Translations under genes and position numbers: made by a program
Notes under the pieces: generated by a model
Told to the model about the DNA's origin: nothing
The model's input: only the letters and a program-made list of their open reading frames with translations
Database searches by the model: none
NCBI GenBank assembly: GCA_964035015.1
Contig: OZ036003.1
Coordinates: 4,578,407 to 4,642,406 of the forward strand
Reading direction: 5' to 3'
Source of the DNA: Corallium rubrum
Taxonomy: Eukaryota > Cnidaria > Anthozoa > Scleralcyonacea > Coralliidae
DNA: 64,000 nucleotides
Part shown: positions 26,801 to 34,000 of the stretch, piece by piece
Layout: each line of letters begins with the position of its first letter
Position numbering within the stretch: position 1 is the stretch's first letter

Positions 26801-29800
26801 CTGCCTCAAAAACAGCATGTTATGTATGTGGACTCTAAAACCATAAAGAAAAATGAAATATCTTTATTCAATAAAATGTTATTAATAACGTTTTGAAATT
26901 TGAATTTTCGCCATTTTGCTTATATAAAAAAGCTCAAAATGGCTGAAAATTCAAATTTCAAACGTTAACTTTTGATTGAATGACGATATTTCAATTTTTT
27001 CTTTGGTTTTAGAGTTCATATTATTATATGAACTCTAAAACCAAAGAAAAAATTGAAATATTGTCATTCAATCAAAAGTTAACGTTTTGAAATTTGAATT
27101 TTCAGCCGTTTTGAGCTATTTTATATAAGCAAAATGGCGAAAATTCAAATTTCAAAATATGCTGTTTTCGAAGCTGCATCAAACATGCAAAAATATTCAC
27201 AATTTTCGCGCCAAACATGTGACGTCATTTTCCCGCGACAAATACAAAATATCAAAAAACAAAAAACATAGGATTTGTAGGATTATGGATGTCTGTTATG
27301 GTGCAAAAATTGAGACTAACTGAAGTAAAACCTGAGAAGTTGAATGAACGCACGGTTAACGTGAGCGTTTTCAACATCATTTATGCCCGTCGTGAATTTC
27401 CAACAATTATTATATGTCTGAAATCTTACAGCTAGTATGGTGCTTTTAAAGATTGCTTTATATAAAATACTTTAACCTTTTTAGAAAGTAACAAGCCTGT
27501 TCTAATAGCATCTGGTGCGTTGGATTGTACTCTTAAATTCCTTAGCTCCTCGGAAACCCCACTACCTCTGGCATTAAAAGCAATTTCTGTGACACGATTA
27601 CTCGTCCAAGGACAAGGTACGTCTGACCGGCCTTTTCGTTTGACGCGTGCGATGGCACACGCCGGCACACGCGCAAACCTGGAAGCGCAAACCCAACTAT
27701 ACGCGTGCTATGTTTCACACGTGTGAAAGGCCACGTCCAATTGTTCATTCACGTTGCAATTTTGAAAATGTGTGACAGTTTCAGAACACGGCGTAACGTC
27801 AGGTGTCACAACGTAACGTAAGGTCTCACAACGTAACGTAATGTCTCACAACGTAACGTAAGGTCTCACAACGTAACGTAAGGTCTCGCAACGTAGCTAC
27901 GTAATGTCTCACAACGTAACACAAGGTCTTGCAACGTAACGTAAGGTCTTGCAATGTAACGCCTCATAATGTAACGTAATGTCTCACAACGTAACGTAAG
28001 GTCTCACAACGTAAAATAAGGTCTTGCAACGTAACGTAAGGTCTCACAATGTAACGTAATGTCTCACAACGTAACGTAAGGTCGCAACGTAACGTAATGT
28101 CTCACAACGTAACGTATAAGGTCTCACAATGTAACGTTATGTCTCACAACGTAACGTATTAAAGGTCTCACAACGTATCACAATACAACGTAAGGTCTCA
28201 AAACATAAAGTCTCACAACATAAAGTCTTGCAATGTAATGTCTTTCAGCGTAGGTTAACAGTTTTCATTGTATATTAGGTTTTACGTTTTGCAACTATAA
28301 ACTAACACGTTTAACTAGTGAAAGATAACGTTTTACAATGGATGTCACACAGCTTTCTTTTCGTTAAAAAAAGACAACACAGATGTGTAGAGAATATAAA
28401 AGTTAGGTCTGCCGTTCATATTACCGTGCCATACCTGCAATTCGCACGCGCAAAGTTATTTAGGCGTGCGAATTACCGCACACGTGCAGTTTTCCGTTGC
28501 GAAAAGGCTTGGTACGCTACCTAAGTTTGTTTTTTCTTGTCTTGAAGCAAGTGCAGTGGACACGGTGTGTGGACAAGACTCGTGTATTTCAAACGTGGTT
28601 TCTCTGGCTCAAAATTGTGGAATTGAGAGACTGAAATCAGAAGCCTCAAGACTATTGGCAACATTGCTGAAGAATGCAAGAACATCAGGTATGCTAAGCT
28701 TAGTAGTTATTTTAGGCCACAAAAAGGCATTGATGACAAGTGCTGTTAGCATGCTGGCACCAGGGTCCGAATTAGCACTTCAGAACAGCTTCGCTTTTTT
28801 CGAGTAGTTACTCTCCTATTAATTAAACATTGCCCTTCAATTAACCATTACTCTTCTCGCATGCATACTCTTCTCGCATGCAGAGGCAGTCTTTTATTTT
28901 CTTTGTGCGGTCTATGTTACATGTACGTTGTGAGACAATATGCTATATTCTATTAACATTAAAAACATTACATTACGCTACATTTAAAAAGTTACACTGC
29001 TTTCCCATACTTTTACTTTATGTTCTGAGAAGTTATGCTACCTTCTGAAAAGTTCGTTTCGTTCAAAATAGTTACTGTTTGTTACGTTCTTATAAGTTAC
29101 GCTATACGTTCTGTAAGTTACGTTACATATATGTTCTCGGAAACATTATGCTTCGTTCGAAGGTACACCGCCGTCAGAGAAGTTGCGCTACGTTCTAAGA
29201 AGTTATATGCTACGTTCAGGACAGCTTTCGCTACATTTAAAGAAGTTATATGCCACGTTCTGAAAAATTACGCTATATCTACATTCAGAAAAGTTATGCT
29301 ATGTTCAGAAGTTATCCTTCGTTCAGAGAAGTTCCGCTAGGTTCAAAGAAGTTAAGATACATTCAGAAAAGTTGCGCCACGCTTCTAAGAAGTCGTTCTA
29401 AAGTATGTTCTGAAATGTTACCTTATGTTCTAAAAAGTTCACGTTACGTTGTGTTTTGAGTTGTTACGGTACTTGTGCATGTACATGTACATGTGAGACG
29501 ATACTACGTTAGTTGGTACGCTACATTTTTCAAAAATGCGCTTCATTTTTTGTAGAACTGTTTCGCAGTTTTCAGAAATTTTCATGCTTCGCACTTTGCG
29601 ATTTGCTAAGCGTTAATTCGGACTTATAGTTACGTGGTAGGACAAGTGTTAGAACACCATTCCACCGATTCCAGGCCGAGTGAACTCGGCGAATCTGCCG
29701 CTGACAGCCGAGGTACTTTGCATATACAGCTTACGATAGACTGTATTATTTTGTTCTTTCAGATGCTATTTTAAGTGTGGTTAGAAACAATGGTCTGGTA

Positions 29801-30321
29801 CCTGTGGCATCCATGATAACATCATCTCATTCTATCATGCAAAATGAAGCTCTGGTTGGAATTGCTTTAACTGTCAATGTTATGGACAGTATGTTCTCCT
29901 ATTTCTTAATATTCTATTTTATATCTTTTTTTGCTTAACTCATTCCTGTCCGGGGGCTTCCCCAGAGGTGAATAAAATCGTCTGGCGTTAGCCCGAATAA
30001 AATACTAAAGACCAATTCGGACAAGAAAGAGTTAAAGAGATAGTTTATAACTCATTCCTGTCCGGGGGCTTCCCCAGAGGTGAATAAAATCGTCTGGCGT
30101 TAGCCCGAATAAAATACTAAAGACCAATTCGGACAAGAAAGAGTTAAGTTTTTAAAGTGCTTAGTAAGTATATCATGGTTGGGGATTTTACATATTTAGG
30201 ACATTTGGAACCTTCTGAGAAGCTTTGTAATGTATCTTCCTTTTCTAAAATTTCATCTTTATGGACTTTTTCGCTGTTAAAGTTGACGGAAGTGACGTAT
30301 ATACGCAGGATTCTGTAAAGT

Positions 30322-30376
<55 letters not shown>

Positions 30377-31035
30377 GAGACGTACTAGTATTCTATTGCA
30401 AATGCTGCAATCTGATTGGCTTCTCTACTCGATATCTATTTAACAAATAGATTTCCATTTTGCAGTTGTCTGTTCAGTTATAGATGCACAGATGACGTCA
30501 CAACGTGGTAAGAACAAAAAAGTGGCCCACGAGACGCATGTTCTTACCACGCTTACCACGTTGTGACGTCTTCTGTGCATCTATAACTGAACAGACAACA
30601 AAAAAATGGAATCTATTTGTTTTATACAATATAAAAATTACACAATACTTCTTGCCGGATTTTGGGGCATGAAGAAAGAAAAAAGCAAGTCAGCTGACGT
30701 GATCTGACGTGACCATGTGTCTGTCCTCTAATAGATCATGGGCAAACAACCAATGAAAACACGCATAGAAACCAGGGTATTGTATAATCGTCAATAGATA
30801 GCAAGTAGCAAATTGAGTACCAGTACTCGCGCGACCGTGCAGTAAAACAACATGGAGGACACGAGGAGTGAAAGATTGTTTTGCCTTGGTTTTCGCACAG
30901 AAACAATGGTTATGCTTCGTTTTTTGAAATAATTTGGAAGAACTAAGGTACACAAGTTAGTTTCTGCTAAAACAATTAGACTCCGCTCGAGTCAACTATT
31001 CACTCATAGAAATTTCGAGCTCATAATCTAATTGT

Positions 31036-31072
<37 letters not shown>

Positions 31073-34000
31073 GGATTCCTGACACTTGAATTTGCGGTGA
31101 AACACTAGCAAAACATAACATTGTGTATTGTTCGGCAAAGATAATGTGATCAGTAACCATCAGTCATCTGCAAGACACAGTTAAGTTGAAATATGATTGA
31201 CGGAAGTCGGAAACAAAAAATGTCTCACCAAACAAGAAATATAATGTGTTAAACATGATGCACCTTTTCAAATTAATGAAATTTGACAATTTCTTTGTGG
31301 AATCACTGCAACTGATAGTTTTTCTTAACAAAAAAATGAAATTCTCAAGGATAAAAGCCAGAATGGTATTTATCAAACGGCCGATATATGTCGATGTGAT
31401 CGGCCGATAACTGATCGGTCTGAGGAAAGTTACAAATTATCGGCTTCTACCAATTAATTTCCGAAACACAACAGAAAAATCTATGGGGCAACTAGTATTT
31501 TGGGCAATCTTGGGTGGAGTGGGCAATCTCGAGTGGAGTGGGCAATCTTGGATGGAGTGGGCAATCTCAGGTGGAGTGGGCAGTCGGGTGGAGTGGGCAA
31601 TCTTAGGTGGAGTGGGCAATCTCGGGTGGAGTGGGCAATCTCGGGTGGAGTGGGCATTCTCGGGTGGAGTGGGCAATCTCGGGTGGAGTGGGCAGTCTCG
31701 GGTGGAGTGGGCAACCTCAGGTGGAGTGGGCAATCTCAGGGGGAGTGGGCAATCTCAGGTGGAGTGGGCAATCTCGGGTGGAGTGGGCAATCTCGGATGG
31801 AGTGGGCAGTCTCGGGTGGAGTGGGCAATCTTGGGTGGAGTGGGCAATCTTGGGTGGAGTGGGCAATCTTGGGTGGAGTGTGCAATCTTGGGTGGAGTGG
31901 GCAATCTCGGGTGGAGTGGGAAATCTCGGGTGGAGTGGGCAATCTCGGGTGGAGTGGGCAATCTCGGATGGAGTGGGCAGTCTCGGGTGGAGTGGGCAAT
32001 CTTGGGTGGAGTGGGCAATCTTGGGTGGAGTGTGCAATCTTGGGTGGAGTGGGCAATCTTGGGTGGAGTGGGAAATCTTGGGTGGAGTGGGCAATCTTGG
32101 GTGGTGTGGGTAATCTTGAGTAGAGGGGGCAGTCTTGAGTGGAGCAATCTTGGGTGGTGTGGATAATCTTGGGTGGAGTGGGCAAGAGGGGTGTCACATT
32201 GGTCACGGACTGCAGATATTTGCTGTGGAGTAGGCTAAAGGTTTTTGTCCCTTTCGAGGCAGCACTTCACTTGCGATAGTAACTTCTAGTACTAAATGTA
32301 CTGTAGTACTGTATATTTCACTAGTACGTACTGTACAGTTTGTATTCTGTAATTTCACTTTATAGATGAGTTAGCAGAGAAAATTGATGAAAGTAATTTA
32401 TTAACAAACATCAACAATATACTGGGTATAGAAAATCCTGAGCCACAAACAAGTTATAATTCCATGGCTGTCATTGAAGCGTTGTTCCTGAAAGGTAACT
32501 GTATAATGATAAAACAAGTTGTATTGCATGAACACCTAGCCTCACTGCACCCAAGCATAGCCAGGGGCGGACTGCATGAGCGGTCGAGCAATCGGACGCG
32601 GACCGAGGGCCCGGGTGACTTTAGGGCCCAAAATGACTAGTGGAGGAAACATTTTCCTACGAATTTATTTCCAGCAAAAACTAGAAAAGTTGCGTGGACA
32701 CGTGGACAACCACAGGCAGCCCAGTCATGCTATCATACATAGCGCGGAATTGTGAAATCGATAATTAGCTGATTAAAATAACTGTAGCTGAAATTCTACA
32801 CATTGCATGTTTTCCGTCACAAGTGAGTGAAATTTGAGACGCGTGTTAATTAAATGATTGTTGGTTACTGGCAGTGATGACTGTTTTAGTTTGTAGACTG
32901 CATGTCTGGCAAAATCTTGACAAAGTCGAGCAAAATAGTTCGACTTTGAATGTGAAATGATAAAACTTTTTTCCCAGATCTTCCCTAACGCAAGAAATCT
33001 TGAGTCGTTAATGTTGATCGCTGTTGAAAAAGAAATTGCGCTGCAGCTCGTTCCTTATTGTTCCTAATAAAGAAAGCATCATCGACAAGTTTGCCTTTAC
33101 ATCGAGGGGACTTAGCTGTTTACTTCTAGTATAGATTACAACCAATTACAAAGCTGAAAAAAACATTGTAACATTTAGTTTAATTTGTTAATTGTTACTT
33201 TATAATGCACTAATTTGGCTCCATATAGTTTCTTGAAAAATGGAAAATACAAGTTTGAGAGTCCAAAACACGTGATTAAACAATTCGGAAAATACTAAAA
33301 CTAAATGTTATGCATAGTTAAACAGTCTGACAATCAAAAACTGTTACCAAATAAATAGCAACAGTTGTTGCTATGGCAACAATGACGTTTCAATATGGCT
33401 GCCAATTACCCTTCAAACTAATTTAATTCGAAAAAAAGTTTGGTGACCCCCAATTTTTTTTTCATTAAAACTTTCTTTGAAGTATGGAGTAATCAATAGG
33501 CCGATTTTAAAAAAATTCTGTAGAACGAAATATTTTAAAAATTAACAAACATGATTTTTCCGGGAGGAAAAAATTTTCGTTCTACAGAATTTTTTTAAAA
33601 TCGGCCAATTGATTACTCATACTTCAAGAAAAGTTTTAATGAAAAAAAAATTCGAGGTCACCAAAGTTTTTTTCGAATTAAATTAGTTTGAAGGGTAATT
33701 GGCAGCCATTTTGAAACGTCATTGTTGCCATAGCAACAACTGTTGCTATTTATTTGGTAACAGTTTTTGATTGTCAGACTGTTTAACTACGTATAACATT
33801 TAGTTTTATTCTTTTCCCGAATTCTTTAATTCCCGTGTTTTGGACTCTCAAACTTGTATTTTCCATTTTTCAAGAAACTATATACCCTGCGAGTCAGAGC
33901 CCCTTTCCAACCTCGCAAGCTTCGGGGGAAAGTGGGCTCTGCCAACAAGTTTGGGGCGAGTTAGTCAGGTTTTAAACTGGTCAAACAAGTTCTAGTTTAC

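Noticed and set aside
31437-32206. Overlapping long open frames on both strands, up to 227 residues
   Set aside because: They are translations of the 19-bp minisatellite, whose period keeps all frames open. No gene.
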